Shown here in pieces: positions 26,464 to 36,422 of a stretch of DNA of 64,000 nt. The DNA lies in assembly GCF_048892425.1 (NCBI RefSeq), contig NZ_JBLZHU010000010.1, positions 1 through 64,000 on the forward strand, given 5' to 3'. The position numbers and the translations under genes were made by a program. Under the pieces are notes generated by a model that was given only the letters and a program-made list of their open reading frames with translations, did no database searches and was not told the DNA's origin. Source of the DNA: Pacificispira sp002696645. Lineage in GTDB: Bacteria > Pseudomonadota > Alphaproteobacteria > UBA8366 > Aestuariispiraceae. How positions within the stretch are numbered: the stretch's first letter is position 1; each line of letters begins with the position of its first letter.

Positions 26464-27015
26464 ATGACATTCACCCATGCCCGCGACATTGTGCTTTTGG
26501 ATGCAATAGACGCTTTGCCACGGATCGGCTATGAGGGCCCGCTTTGGCGTGTGTGTCGACAGGGGCGTGATCCGCTCCAAGGGCATGCCTCTGGTGGGCG
26601 ATGGGATCCTGGTCGTTTTGATGTTCTGTATTGTTCGCTTGATCCCAATGGTGCGGCGGCTGAGATGCAATTTCATTTATCCCGCGAACCTGTCTTCCCC
26701 TCAAAATTGGTGTTTGAGCGGCATCACCTTGGCGCACAGTTGAAACGGACTCTTCGGTTGGGTGATATGACGGCCTTGGCAGCGTTGGACGTAGATATTA
26801 AAACCTATGGATCTCTGCACTATCAACGATGCCAGGAAATTGGGGATGCAGCCTGCTTTCTAGGGTTTGATGGTTTGATCGTACCCAATGCGCGGTGGGA
26901 CTGTTTGAACGCAGTAATCTTTACAGAAACAGCGGAACCAAGCGCCCTGAAACTGCTGTCCAGTGAACAGATTGATTTAATGAATTGGGCGCGGAAGTTT
27001 AAGAAACCGCGCTGA
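26464..27015 (+). CDS. RES-domain toxin (NAD+ phosphorylase type)
   Basis: Protein of 183 residues with the RES fold. Landmarks are LWRVCRQGRDPLQGHASGGRWDPGRF (conserved Arg and the GGRW motif), DVLYCSLDPNGAAAEMQFHL (conserved Tyr and Glu) and the C-terminal FDGLIVPNARWDCLNAVIF. Characterised RES toxins (MbcT, ParT) degrade NAD+ or ADP-ribosylate a target. With the Xre antitoxin upstream it makes a complete type II module inserted between murJ and glnD. Its stop is five bases from the end of glnD on the other strand. Confidence 0.88.
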   Translation: MTFTHARDIVLLDAIDALPRIGYEGPLWRVCRQGRDPLQGHASGGRWDPGRFDVLYCSLDPNGAAAEMQFHLSREPVFPSKLVFERHHLGAQLKRTLRLGDMTALAALDVDIKTYGSLHYQRCQEIGDAACFLGFDGLIVPNARWDCLNAVIFTETAEPSALKLLSSEQIDLMNWARKFKKPR

Positions 27016-27020
27016 TAACC

Positions 27021-29870
27021 TTACTCCGCCGCTTGAGCCTTTGGGTTGGCGGCGCGTTTGGCGGTTTTTTTGGCCAGTGCCTTGCGGGCGTGTTTGGTGG
27101 GGGGCGGTGCGGTTTGGGCCTCTGCCTCCAGCAGGGCATAGCGCAGGGCCTGGCGGATCTGGTCCAGGCGACCGGCATGTTCCACCTTCAGGCCGAATGT
27201 ATCCTTCACATAAAAGACGTCGACGACCTGTTCGCCATAGGTGGAAATCTTTGCAATCGCGATTTGCAGGCGCTGTTCCACCAGGGCGGATGTGATCCGA
27301 TACAACAGGCCCGGTCGGTCGCGCCCGTTGACTTCGATCACCGTATGGGTTGCCGATGCGCGATTGTCGATCAAGACACGGGGCGGGACGGTAAATACCC
27401 GCGTGCGCGATGGCAGCGAGACTTTCGCCCGTTTCATCAATTCATCCAGGGGACGAATTTCGCCCGCCAGGGATTGTTTCACCATGGCAGATAGGCGGGC
27501 CAACCGGTCCGGGCGAGAGAATGTGCCGCCCTCGGCATCTTGAATCAGAAATGTGTCCAAAGCCATGCCGTCTTTCAACGTGCTGATTTTGGCATCCACC
27601 ACAGTTGCGCCCGCCAATGCAATAGCACCTGATAATCGGGCGAACAGACCAGGATGGTCCAGGCAGTAGACGGTCAGTTCCGTAACCGACTTTTCCTCAT
27701 CAACACGGGTATCCAGGGTTAATTCGTCGCGATGCCTTTCCGCGCCGCGCACCAGACGGGCATGGTGGGCCAGCGTGTCCAGATCCAGCGCCAGGAAATA
27801 TCCTTTCCCACCGCGTTTCAGATGCGCGTCGATATCTGCCTGATCCCAGCCATCCTCCAACAATCGATCCGCCAGACGGGTCTTTGCCGCAGCGGCGCGC
27901 AGGATGCGCCCTTCGGAGGCGGACGCCCCCGCCATGACTTCTTCAGCGCGATAGAACAGATCGCGCAGCAGCGTCGCCTTCCAATTGTTCCAGACATTCG
28001 GGCCCACGGCCTTGATATCGACAACTGTCAGACACAATAAAAGCCTCAGCCGTTCAGGTGATTGCACCAGGGCGACAAAGTCGGTGATGGTTTTCGGGTC
28101 TTCCAGGTCCCGCTTGGTGGCGGTCATGGACATGGCCAGATGGTGCAGGACCAACCACGCCACCGTGTCGGTTTCAGCCTCGTTCATGCCCAGACGGGGA
28201 CACAGTTTGCGTGCAACCTTCGCGCCCAATTCCGAATGGTCGCCACCGCGCCCTTTCGCTATGTCATGCAGCAAGGTTGCGACGTATAACACATTGCGGG
28301 ACTGGATCTGATGGATAACTTTACAGGCGACCGGATGTTCTTCGGTCAACAGGCCGCGTTCAATTTTGTTCAGGATTCCGATCGCGCGGATCGTATGCTC
28401 GTCGGTCGTGTAAACATGGTACATGTCATATTGCATCTGGGCGACCACGCGGCCGAAATCAGGCACAAATTTACCCAACAGGCCGCATTCATTCATGTCG
28501 CGCAGCGTCAGGTCCGGTGATTCTTTCGCACACAGAATTTCCATGAACATCTGATTGGCGTCTGGATCATTGCGAAAGGCGGCATTGACCTTGCTCAAAG
28601 ATCGGGTGACGGCCGTCAGTGCGTCCGGGTGCAGGGCCAGGCCGGTTTCATTTGCGACCTTGAAGATGCGCAACATCTCCAGGGGCGATTCCCGGAAGAC
28701 CTTTTTATCGGCAATGGTGATGCGCTGGCCTTCAAGCGGGAATCCTTCCGCATCGCGCTGAAAGAATTTCGCAGGCAGGCGGAAAATGGACCGCCGCTTC
28801 TGGGCAGCTTCAAAGGCGGCCAGGAAGATGCGGGTCAGATCCCCAACATCCTTGGCGACCAGAAAGTAATGCTTCATGAAGCGTTCAACGCCGCTGCCCC
28901 CGGCACGGTCGTTATACAGCATCCGATTGGCCAGTTCCGGTTGCACGTCAAAGGTCATCCGTTCCTCTGGCCGGTTCGTCAGGTAATGCAAGTGGCATCG
29001 CACGGACCAAAGGAAGAATTGCGCCTTGGCGAAGCGTGCGACCTCGGTTTTGGTCAGAGCACCTTCTTCGATCATCTCGGCGATATCTTCCACGCCATAT
29101 AGGAACTTTGCACTCCAATACAGGGCGTGCAGGTCCCGCAATCCGCCCTTGCCGTCCTTTATATTGGGTTCCAGCACATAGCGGCTGTCGCCCATGCGTT
29201 CGTGCCGCTCATCGCGCTCAGCCAGTTTGGCTTCCAGGAAATCCATCTCCCGTCCCGCGACAATCGATTTGCGAAAGCGCGTGCGCAGCTCAGAGAACAG
29301 GGACTTATCACCCCAGATATAGCGCGTCTCCAGCAAGGCGGTGCAGATTGTCCAATCAGCCTTTGCCTGGCGCAGGCATTCATCAACGGACCTGGTGGAA
29401 TGCCCAACCTTCAGCCCGATGTCCCATAGGGTATAGAGAATGGTTTCGACTACCTGATCGACGCGCGCGGCTGGTTTTCGATTGTGCAGGAATAAAAGAT
29501 CCACATCGGATTGGGGGGCCAATTCGCCCCGACCATAGCCGCCTACGGCAATGATGCTGATAATTTCGGCATCGGTTGGATTGGGGGCCGGATAAATATG
29601 CTTGGAAATGCTGTCATACAGCACACGCAGAATCTGGTCGATCAGGAAGCAGTTGCCCGCGACACAGGCCGCCCCGTCCTGATCCTCAAAGAACCGGGTT
29701 CGGATTTCTTCGCGACCTTTAGAGAGGGCATTTTTCAGGATGCCAAGCCACGCCGCGCGCGCCTGAGCCTCGCCCTGGACATTGGCCACGGCGTTCGACA
29801 TTTCTTCCTGAAGGGTCAGGCGATCAATGATCTGGCGCTGCCGCTTCACCTTTACAGATGTATCTATCAT
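27021..29870 (-). CDS. glnD: Bifunctional uridylyltransferase/uridylyl-removing enzyme GlnD
   Basis: Nitrogen sensor of 949 residues that uridylylates PII proteins when glutamine is low and removes UMP when it is high. The nucleotidyltransferase site is GGYGRGELAPQSDVDLLFL near residue 110. The HD hydrolase motif is LLHDIAKGRGGDHSELG near residue 520. Two C-terminal ACT domains sense glutamine (ELTVYCLDHPGLFARLSG and VIEVNGRDRPGLLYRITS). A Lys/Ala-rich tail after the last ACT domain is probably disordered. In a phototroph it also links nitrogen status to nitrogenase control. Confidence 0.96.
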   Translation of the reverse strand: MIDTSVKVKRQRQIIDRLTLQEEMSNAVANVQGEAQARAAWLGILKNALSKGREEIRTRFFEDQDGAACVAGNCFLIDQILRVLYDSISKHIYPAPNPTDAEIISIIAVGGYGRGELAPQSDVDLLFLHNRKPAARVDQVVETILYTLWDIGLKVGHSTRSVDECLRQAKADWTICTALLETRYIWGDKSLFSELRTRFRKSIVAGREMDFLEAKLAERDERHERMGDSRYVLEPNIKDGKGGLRDLHALYWSAKFLYGVEDIAEMIEEGALTKTEVARFAKAQFFLWSVRCHLHYLTNRPEERMTFDVQPELANRMLYNDRAGGSGVERFMKHYFLVAKDVGDLTRIFLAAFEAAQKRRSIFRLPAKFFQRDAEGFPLEGQRITIADKKVFRESPLEMLRIFKVANETGLALHPDALTAVTRSLSKVNAAFRNDPDANQMFMEILCAKESPDLTLRDMNECGLLGKFVPDFGRVVAQMQYDMYHVYTTDEHTIRAIGILNKIERGLLTEEHPVACKVIHQIQSRNVLYVATLLHDIAKGRGGDHSELGAKVARKLCPRLGMNEAETDTVAWLVLHHLAMSMTATKRDLEDPKTITDFVALVQSPERLRLLLCLTVVDIKAVGPNVWNNWKATLLRDLFYRAEEVMAGASASEGRILRAAAAKTRLADRLLEDGWDQADIDAHLKRGGKGYFLALDLDTLAHHARLVRGAERHRDELTLDTRVDEEKSVTELTVYCLDHPGLFARLSGAIALAGATVVDAKISTLKDGMALDTFLIQDAEGGTFSRPDRLARLSAMVKQSLAGEIRPLDELMKRAKVSLPSRTRVFTVPPRVLIDNRASATHTVIEVNGRDRPGLLYRITSALVEQRLQIAIAKISTYGEQVVDVFYVKDTFGLKVEHAGRLDQIRQALRYALLEAEAQTAPPPTKHARKALAKKTAKRAANPKAQAAE

Positions 29871-29962
29871 ACCCTTAACCTAGCGCGCTTTGGGCTGTTT
29901 GACGAGGGGTGGTCACATCGGGACTTGGCCGGTATCATGACATTCTAGGGGGATTGAATATA

Positions 29963-30886
29963 ATGAAGGATTTGATTTACCCACAAGAATGGCAAGATGT
30001 TGAAGCGTCTATCGCGCGTTTATCCGACAAACAGATATTGTTTGTCTGTGGGGCGGTCAAGTCCGGCACCACCTGGACGCAGTTATGGCTGGATCATCAT
30101 CCCCAGATCGTCTGTCGGGGGGAAGGGTGCTTCTTTAATGTCTATGCGGGTGCGCTACAGCAGGTATGCCAGGAAACCAGTAAATTTGTGCTGCGCCAGA
30201 ATGCGACCAAATTTTCAGATTATCCGATATTCCCCCAATTTAATCTGCCCCATGTTCAGTATCTGTTACGGCAATCGGTGCTGGCGCTATTAGCGACATA
30301 TGGGGATCGTCCAGAAATCCGGGTGGTGGCAGAAAAGAACCCCCCGACCCTGCAGTCGACGGAAACGGCTCTTCAGATTTTCCCGGAAGCAAAAATTCTG
30401 AACCTGGTGCGGGATGGTCGCGATATGGCGGTTTCGACTTGGCATGAAAATATGCGGCGGAATGCGCAGGCTTTTAAGGATCAGTTCCCCACATTGGATG
30501 ATTTCATGCCCGAGATCGCGAAAATCTGGGCGAATGCTCAGACGATCGCGGTGTCGTCACAGAAGACCTATCCAACGCAATTCAGACAAATTCATTATGA
30601 AGATTTACTGCATAGTCCACAGCCGATCATGGCGGATGTCTTTGCCTGGTTGGGCGTTAAGGCGGACCCTGATACAGTTGCTGAATGTTGTGCGGCAACA
30701 TCGTTTAAGGCTCTGTCTGGTGGGCGTGACGCGGGCCAGACCGATGACAGCAGTTTCTTTCGCTGCGGTGTTGAGGCGCAATGGCGGCTTGAACTGACGC
30801 CAGCCCAGCAGGATATTTTCTGGCAGATTGCCGGCGATGCAATGCAGGCCCAGGGCTACGATAAAGACGGGCGCGTAACTCAGTAA
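29963..30886 (+). CDS. Sulfotransferase family protein
   Basis: Protein of 307 residues. The 5' PAPS-phosphosulfate loop is FVCGAVKSGTTWTQLWLDHHP near residue 32 (GAVKSGTTWTQ), and the 3'-phosphate site is NLVRDGRDMAVSTWHENMR near residue 148. Together they mark a PAPS-dependent sulfotransferase of the Sulfotransfer_1/3 type. The acceptor is unknown. It is a stand-alone gene, divergent from glnD and in the same direction as pyc. The start at ATG 29963 follows GGGGGATTG; an upstream in-frame start at 29909 is less likely. No PAPS synthesis genes are adjacent. Confidence 0.85.
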   Translation: MKDLIYPQEWQDVEASIARLSDKQILFVCGAVKSGTTWTQLWLDHHPQIVCRGEGCFFNVYAGALQQVCQETSKFVLRQNATKFSDYPIFPQFNLPHVQYLLRQSVLALLATYGDRPEIRVVAEKNPPTLQSTETALQIFPEAKILNLVRDGRDMAVSTWHENMRRNAQAFKDQFPTLDDFMPEIAKIWANAQTIAVSSQKTYPTQFRQIHYEDLLHSPQPIMADVFAWLGVKADPDTVAECCAATSFKALSGGRDAGQTDDSSFFRCGVEAQWRLELTPAQQDIFWQIAGDAMQAQGYDKDGRVTQ

Positions 30887-30987
30887 TTCTGACCTTTCCT
30901 GATCCTATTCAGTCTGCTTTCGCAGTTGCACAATACGCTATTAAGATGCGACAGTTTGTAACTGTACGCATCGTTTGGGGGAAGATC

Positions 30988-33900
30988 ATGCCGACGCAAA
31001 AAGCACAACCGCCGCAAAAGGTTTTGGTCGCCAATCGCAGCGAAATTGCCATTCGTGTAATGCGGGCAGCCACGGAACTGGGCTTTGGCACCGTCGCGTT
31101 ATATGCGGAAGAAGACAAGCTGTCTCTGCACCGGTTCAAGGCGGATGAAAGCTATCACATCGGTCAGGGGCTGGGACCGGTGAAGGCCTATCTGACCATC
31201 GAAGAGGTCATTCGGGTCGCGAAGAAATCAGGGGCGACGCTTATTCATCCTGGCTATGGGTTTATGTCTGAAAACCCTGATTTCGCCGAAGCCTGCGCCG
31301 CAAATGGCCTGATCTTTGTCGGGCCACCGCCGGATGTGATGCGGTCGCTGGGCAACAAGGTTTCTGCGCGCCATATGGCGGTGAAGGCGGGTGTGCCGGT
31401 CATGCCAGCAACCAATCCCCTGCCGGATGATATGGATGAATGCGCCAGAATGGCCGAAGATGTCGGATATCCCGTCATGCTGAAAGCCAGTTGGGGGGGC
31501 GGTGGTCGCGGCATGCGCGTGATCGAGGATGCCAGCAAGTTGAAAGAACAGGTTAATGCCGGACGGCGAGAGGCGGAAGCCGCTTTTGGCAATGGCGAAG
31601 TCTATCTGGAAAAACTGGTACAGCGCGCCCGTCATGTCGAAGTGCAGATCCTGGGCGACAGCCATGGCAATCTGGTGCATTTGTTCGAGCGGGATTGCTC
31701 CGTCCAGCGGCGCAATCAGAAGGTGGTGGAACGCGCCCCGGCCCCCTATCTGGATTCCGCCACGCGGGAACGGATATGTCAGTCGGCCCTGAATTTGTGT
31801 AGGGAGGCTGGTTATATCGGCGCTGGCACAGTTGAATTCCTGATGGATTCCGATACCGGTGAATTCTATTTTATCGAGGTCAATCCCCGTGTTCAGGTCG
31901 AACATACGGTGACGGAGGAAGTGACCGGTATCGATATCGTCAAGGCGCAGATCCTGATCGCGCTGGGCGGTCATATCGGGAATGAGGAAGAAACCGGTGT
32001 CCCGCCTCAGGATGCGATCTTCCTGAATGGACATGCCCTGCAATGCCGGGTCACAACGGAAGACCCTGAATCGAATTTTACCCCTGATTATGGTCGTATC
32101 ACTGCCTATCGGGGGGCAACGGGGTTCGGCATCCGGTTGGATGGCGGTACGGCCTATTCCGGTGCGGTGATCACACGCTATTATGACAGCTTGCTGGAAA
32201 AGGTCACGGCCCGGGCGGCTACGAAAGAGGCGGCGGTGCGCCGTATGGATCGGGCGTTGAAGGAATTTCGCATTCGGGGTGTCGCGACCAATCTGGCGTT
32301 TCTGGAAAATGTCATCAACCATCCGGACTTCGCCAGTGGCAATATCACCACGCGCTTTATCGATACGACCCCGTCCCTGTTCCATTTTCCCAAGCGGCGC
32401 GATCGGGCGACCAAGCTGTTGCGCTTTATCGCCGATGTTACCGTGAATGGAAATCCAGAGGTCGCGGGCCGCCCCAAACCGCCAGCCCATGCCTTGCAGC
32501 CAGTTGTACCCATCACCGTCTTTGGGGAACCACCTAAAGGGACCAAGCAGATATTGGACGAGCGGGGTCCGGAAGGGTTTCGCGATTGGATGCTGGCCGA
32601 ACAACGAGTTTTGATCACTGATACGACGATGCGCGATGCGCACCAATCCCTGTTGGCGACGCGTATGCGGTCTTATGACATGGTTAAGGCGTCCGATGCC
32701 TATGCCAGGAGACTGCCGGAACTTTTCTCTCTGGAATGCTGGGGCGGGGCGACGTTTGATGTCGCGATGCGATTCCTGAAGGAAGACCCCTGGGACCGTT
32801 TGGCTGATATCCGTGCGGCGGTTCCCAATGTGCTGTTACAGATGTTGCTGCGCGCGTCCAATGCCGTGGGATATACCAATTACCCGGATAACGCGGTGCA
32901 GTACTTTGTCGAAAAAGCGGCCGATGCGGGTATGGATGTCTTTCGTGTCTTCGACAGCCTGAACTGGGCTGATAATATGAAGGTCGCGATGGATGCGGTG
33001 TTGAAAACCGACCGCCTGTGCGAGGCGGCGATTTGTTATACCGGGGATCTGTTCGACAAAAGCCGCCCGAAATACGACCTGGATTACTATGTCACATTGG
33101 CGCAAGAGCTGAAGTCCCATGGCGCGCATATTCTGGGCATAAAGGATATGGCGGGCCTGTGCCGCCCGGCGCAGATCCGAACTCTGGTGAAGACATTGAA
33201 GGCAGAAACCGGACTGCCGATCCATTTTCACACTCATGATACGTCTGGTATCGCGGCGGCGACGGTATTGGCGGCGTGCGAGGCTGGTGCGGATGCCGTC
33301 GATGCGGCGATGGACAGCTTTTCGGGCCTAACGTCCCAGCCGAATTTGGGCTCTATCGCGATGGCGTTGCAGGATACGGATCGTGCAACCGGTCTGGATC
33401 CGGCGACTATCCGGGCATTTTCTGATTATTGGGAAGCCGTGCGGGTGCAGTATACGGCCTTTGAACCGGATCTTCGGGCCGGTGCGTCAGAAGTTTATCT
33501 GCACGAAATGCCAGGCGGCCAGTTTACAAATTTGAAAGAACAGGCCCGGTCGCTGGGGCTTGCCGAACGCTGGCATGAGGTTGCCCGCATGTATGCGGAA
33601 GTCAATCAGCTGTTCGGCGATATCGTGAAAGTGACACCGTCTTCCAAGGTTGTGGGCGATATGGCCCTTTACATGGTGTCCAGCGGCATCTCGCCAGAGG
33701 ATGTCACCAATCCAGATATCGATATCACCTTCCCGGACTCGGTCGTGGCAATGCTGCGAGGGGATCTGGGGCAACCGCCTGGTGGATGGCCACAGGCCTT
33801 ACAGAAAAAGGCGTTGAAGGGCGAAGCGCCAAAGACGGATCGGCCCGGCAAACATCTGGTTGCTATCGATTTTGAGAAAGAACGCAGCGAGGCGCAAAAA

Positions 33901-34449
33901 GCCGCCCAGCGACAGGTCAGCGATTCGGACCTTGCATCCCACATCATGTATCCGAAGGTTTTCGCAGATTTCGCCAAACATCGCCGGGAATTTGGTCGCC
34001 TGGATGTGTTACCGACCCCGATATTCTTCTATGGCATGAAACCGGGCGATGAAATCACCGTGGAGTTGGATCCGGGCAAGGCGCTGGTCATTCGTCTTAT
34101 GGCCGTCGGGGAGGCGGACCAGAAGGGCGAGCGGGAAATCTTCTTTGAATTGAATGGTCAACCGCGTGTGGTTCGGGTTGCGGACAAGGCTGTGGCCTCG
34201 ACAGCGCCGGTGAATGACAAGGCTGATATGTCCAACACAAATCATGTTCCCGCACCAATGCCGGGACTGGTTGCGATGGTGGCGGTCAACGAAGGTCAGA
34301 AGGTTCGGGCAGGGGATGTGTTGTTGACGCTGGAGGCGATGAAAATGGAAACATCCATCACCGCGCCGAAGGCAGGCACAATCTCTCGCGTCGCGACGAA
34401 GGCCGGCACGCAGGTGGACGCCAAGGATCTGTTGGTTGTGATAGAATAG
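30988..34449 (+). CDS. pyc: Pyruvate carboxylase
   Basis: Single-chain biotin enzyme of 1153 residues making oxaloacetate from pyruvate and bicarbonate, refilling the TCA cycle. The order of domains is complete: biotin carboxylase (VLVANRSEIAIRVMRAA at the start, ATP-grasp KASWGGGGRGMRVI, catalytic FIEVNPRVQVEHTVTEE near residue 295), carboxyltransferase (DTTMRDAHQSLLATRMRS near residue 550; metal ligands in HFHTHDTSG) and a C-terminal biotin carrier with EAMKMET, whose Lys is the biotin site. The start at ATG 30988 follows GGGGGAAG. The length is normal for the alpha4 form. Confidence 0.97.
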   Translation: MPTQKAQPPQKVLVANRSEIAIRVMRAATELGFGTVALYAEEDKLSLHRFKADESYHIGQGLGPVKAYLTIEEVIRVAKKSGATLIHPGYGFMSENPDFAEACAANGLIFVGPPPDVMRSLGNKVSARHMAVKAGVPVMPATNPLPDDMDECARMAEDVGYPVMLKASWGGGGRGMRVIEDASKLKEQVNAGRREAEAAFGNGEVYLEKLVQRARHVEVQILGDSHGNLVHLFERDCSVQRRNQKVVERAPAPYLDSATRERICQSALNLCREAGYIGAGTVEFLMDSDTGEFYFIEVNPRVQVEHTVTEEVTGIDIVKAQILIALGGHIGNEEETGVPPQDAIFLNGHALQCRVTTEDPESNFTPDYGRITAYRGATGFGIRLDGGTAYSGAVITRYYDSLLEKVTARAATKEAAVRRMDRALKEFRIRGVATNLAFLENVINHPDFASGNITTRFIDTTPSLFHFPKRRDRATKLLRFIADVTVNGNPEVAGRPKPPAHALQPVVPITVFGEPPKGTKQILDERGPEGFRDWMLAEQRVLITDTTMRDAHQSLLATRMRSYDMVKASDAYARRLPELFSLECWGGATFDVAMRFLKEDPWDRLADIRAAVPNVLLQMLLRASNAVGYTNYPDNAVQYFVEKAADAGMDVFRVFDSLNWADNMKVAMDAVLKTDRLCEAAICYTGDLFDKSRPKYDLDYYVTLAQELKSHGAHILGIKDMAGLCRPAQIRTLVKTLKAETGLPIHFHTHDTSGIAAATVLAACEAGADAVDAAMDSFSGLTSQPNLGSIAMALQDTDRATGLDPATIRAFSDYWEAVRVQYTAFEPDLRAGASEVYLHEMPGGQFTNLKEQARSLGLAERWHEVARMYAEVNQLFGDIVKVTPSSKVVGDMALYMVSSGISPEDVTNPDIDITFPDSVVAMLRGDLGQPPGGWPQALQKKALKGEAPKTDRPGKHLVAIDFEKERSEAQKAAQRQVSDSDLASHIMYPKVFADFAKHRREFGRLDVLPTPIFFYGMKPGDEITVELDPGKALVIRLMAVGEADQKGEREIFFELNGQPRVVRVADKAVASTAPVNDKADMSNTNHVPAPMPGLVAMVAVNEGQKVRAGDVLLTLEAMKMETSITAPKAGTISRVATKAGTQVDAKDLLVVIE

Positions 34450-34456
34450 GGCGTGC

Positions 34457-34990
34457 TTACTCGCCCGACTCGAATTGGACCACCACCAGGATATGGTCAA
34501 CTTCCCCCGGGCTTTCCTGATCATTTTTGCTCAGCGGCAGGCGCAGAATTTGCAAGCGACGAGGATATCCGGCAATGTTGGTGAACGTCAATCGGACATG
34601 CTGCGGTGTCTTCGACCGCACCAGTTCCTCCAGATCAGTTTGCAGCAAGTCGCGCAGCTTTATAGGCTCCTGATCATCGACGTAGTGGCCCGTAAGGTTC
34701 GCGTTCTGAATGCTTTCCGCCATGGTTCCGGTCAGTCGATAGCGGAAACGCAGAGGGTCATGCTCTACGTCAATTAGAATAAGATACGGCAGCGCGCTTC
34801 GGTTAAAGGCATGGGGAGAAAAGTCGGATTTTGTTGGTAGCGCGTTTTCTGTGCGCAACGATGTCCACAGCGACAGAATGTCTTTAAATCGCGAACTATC
34901 ATAGGCCAGATCAATTAAAAGGTGTTCTCTTTCGCAGGGATGGTCACCGTCAATATTATATATGCCGCCTTTTGGTTGTTCCCCTATCAT
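34457..34990 (-). CDS. PAS-domain protein (PAS_5 type)
   Basis: Cytosolic protein of 177 residues matching the alphaproteobacterial PAS_5 pattern: LWTSLRTENALPTKSDFSP, then RSALPYLILIDVEHDPLRFRYRLTGTMAESIQNANLTG, then a C-terminal strand set (RLQILRLPLSKN, HILVVVQFES). There is no output domain, so it is probably a small sensor or binding protein. The ATG at 34990 was chosen over the in-frame TTG at 34999; neither has a strong ribosome site. It ends eight bases from the end of pyc, convergent. Confidence 0.75.
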   Translation of the reverse strand: MIGEQPKGGIYNIDGDHPCEREHLLIDLAYDSSRFKDILSLWTSLRTENALPTKSDFSPHAFNRSALPYLILIDVEHDPLRFRYRLTGTMAESIQNANLTGHYVDDQEPIKLRDLLQTDLEELVRSKTPQHVRLTFTNIAGYPRRLQILRLPLSKNDQESPGEVDHILVVVQFESGE

Positions 34991-35090
34991 AATACCCAAT
35001 TCAATTTACAGTCGAAAAATTACAGGCGCTAATTGTAATTCCAACAATAAGCTGTTTTTTTGCGACCGATCAAGGGGCGTGTGGTGTGAT

Positions 35091-35438
35091 TTACCGGTCA
35101 TGCCTGATTTTCGAATCCTCTGGCACCTGCGCGCGGTCCGTCATGCCATAGTCCCGATGGACTTCCGCGACACGCAAGCGATAGTCCCGGAACATCTCAC
35201 CCCGGCCTATTGCCTGGGCTTTGCGATGTTTCTCAAGCTGCCGCCATTCCTGAATGGCGGCCTCATCGCGCCAAAAGGATAGGGAAAGGATTTTCCCCGG
35301 CGTCACAAGACTTTCAAATCTTTCGATGGAGATAAAACCATCAATTTGATTGAGTAGAGGCCTGAGATCGGCGGCTATCTCCAGATAGTCGGGCATGCGA
35401 CCGTCCTGAGGCTCCACTTCAAAAATAACTGCCATCAT
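35091..35438 (-). CDS. Antibiotic biosynthesis monooxygenase (ABM) domain protein
   Basis: Protein of 115 residues with the dimeric alpha/beta ABM fold: VIFEVEPQDGRMPDYLEIAADLRPLL, GFISIERFESLVTPGKILSLSFWRDEAAIQEWRQLEKHRKAQ, and a C-terminal DYRLRVAEVHRDYG. The family includes haem-degrading and quinol monooxygenases and many proteins of unknown role. It follows the carnitine dehydrogenase gene by 10 bp, so it is the third gene of that operon. Its part in carnitine use is not known. Confidence 0.8.
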   Translation of the reverse strand: MMAVIFEVEPQDGRMPDYLEIAADLRPLLNQIDGFISIERFESLVTPGKILSLSFWRDEAAIQEWRQLEKHRKAQAIGRGEMFRDYRLRVAEVHRDYGMTDRAQVPEDSKIRHDR

Positions 35439-35448
35439 GATGCATGTC

Positions 35449-36402
35449 CTATTTTTCAGATGTATTGAATTGCTTCAGCACGGCGACAAGTTTCTCGTCT
35501 CGCTCGGCGCTTAATGCCTCAAAAGATCGCCCGTTTTCTTCTGCGCGGCACCCTTCGGCCAGGATCGATGCGGTTTCCGGCGTCAGATCCGGATGCCCCA
35601 GACTGTCCCACCAAACGGAAAAGCTGGGGCCAAAGCGTTCAATGAAGACTTCCATCCCCTTACCGCCACTGGCCAGATTAAACAGCATATGCGGCCCCAT
35701 CACGGACCACCGCAGACCGGGCCCGTGTACTACGGCCTTGTCGATATCCTCAACAGAGGCAACCCCTTCCAGGACCAGATGGATGGCTTCGCGCCACAGG
35801 GCGGCCTGCAATCGGTTGGCGACATGGGCGGGGACTTCTTTCAGCACCCGGATTGTCTTTTTGCCGCATCGGTTTTCAAAGAAGTCTTGGCACCAGTCAA
35901 CGGCGGCAGGGTCCGTTTGCTTATTGCCCAACAGCTCCACCAGGGGGATGAGATGCGGCGGGTTGAACGGATGGGCCAGGACCAGACGTTCCGGCTGCTT
36001 TAGTCCCTTTTGCATATCCTTTAACAACAGACCGGACGAGCTGGTCGCCAGGATCGCATGCGCTGCCATTCCGGGCTCCATGGCTCGAAACAGGGCGTGT
36101 TTGACGTCCAGTCGTTCGGGAACGCTTTCCTGGATGAAGGCGATATCGTGGACGGCTTGTGCCGGGTCCTCATAAAAATCAATCGCGGTCTGGTCGGCCC
36201 CCGCAACAATCACGCCCAATTCACGCAACACGGGCCATGCACGATTAATATAGCTTTGCAGGGCGTCGCGGGCGCCTGGCTCCGGGTCATAGGCGTTGAC
36301 CGCCATGCCCCGCGCCAAAAACAGGGCTGCCCAACTTGCACCAATCGTTCCTGTCCCGATGACAGCAACGCGGTCCAGAGACTCTGGCGTCGGATAGGCC
36401 AT
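35449..36402 (-). CDS. lcdH: L-carnitine dehydrogenase
   Basis: NAD-dependent enzyme of 317 residues of the 3-hydroxyacyl-CoA dehydrogenase family that oxidises L-carnitine to 3-dehydrocarnitine. The NAD motif is VAVIGTGTIGASWAALFLARG at the N-terminus, FIQESVPERLDVK and LATSSSGL are family landmarks, and AHPFNPPHLIPLVELL carries the catalytic His. It lacks the C-terminal thioesterase fused in some rhizobia. AGGAGGG precedes the ATG. It sits directly after the dehydrocarnitine-cleaving enzyme gene. A generic 3-hydroxybutyryl-CoA dehydrogenase is the alternative, made unlikely by the neighbour. Confidence 0.85.
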   Translation of the reverse strand: MAYPTPESLDRVAVIGTGTIGASWAALFLARGMAVNAYDPEPGARDALQSYINRAWPVLRELGVIVAGADQTAIDFYEDPAQAVHDIAFIQESVPERLDVKHALFRAMEPGMAAHAILATSSSGLLLKDMQKGLKQPERLVLAHPFNPPHLIPLVELLGNKQTDPAAVDWCQDFFENRCGKKTIRVLKEVPAHVANRLQAALWREAIHLVLEGVASVEDIDKAVVHGPGLRWSVMGPHMLFNLASGGKGMEVFIERFGPSFSVWWDSLGHPDLTPETASILAEGCRAEENGRSFEALSAERDEKLVAVLKQFNTSEK

Positions 36403-36422
36403 AGTGCCCTCCTATCGTTAGA

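Noticed and set aside
31228..32646. 472-codon minus-strand open frame
   Set aside because: It is the complement of the biotin-carboxylase part of pyc, with low-complexity His/Arg/Gln-rich translation and no ribosome site or family pattern.
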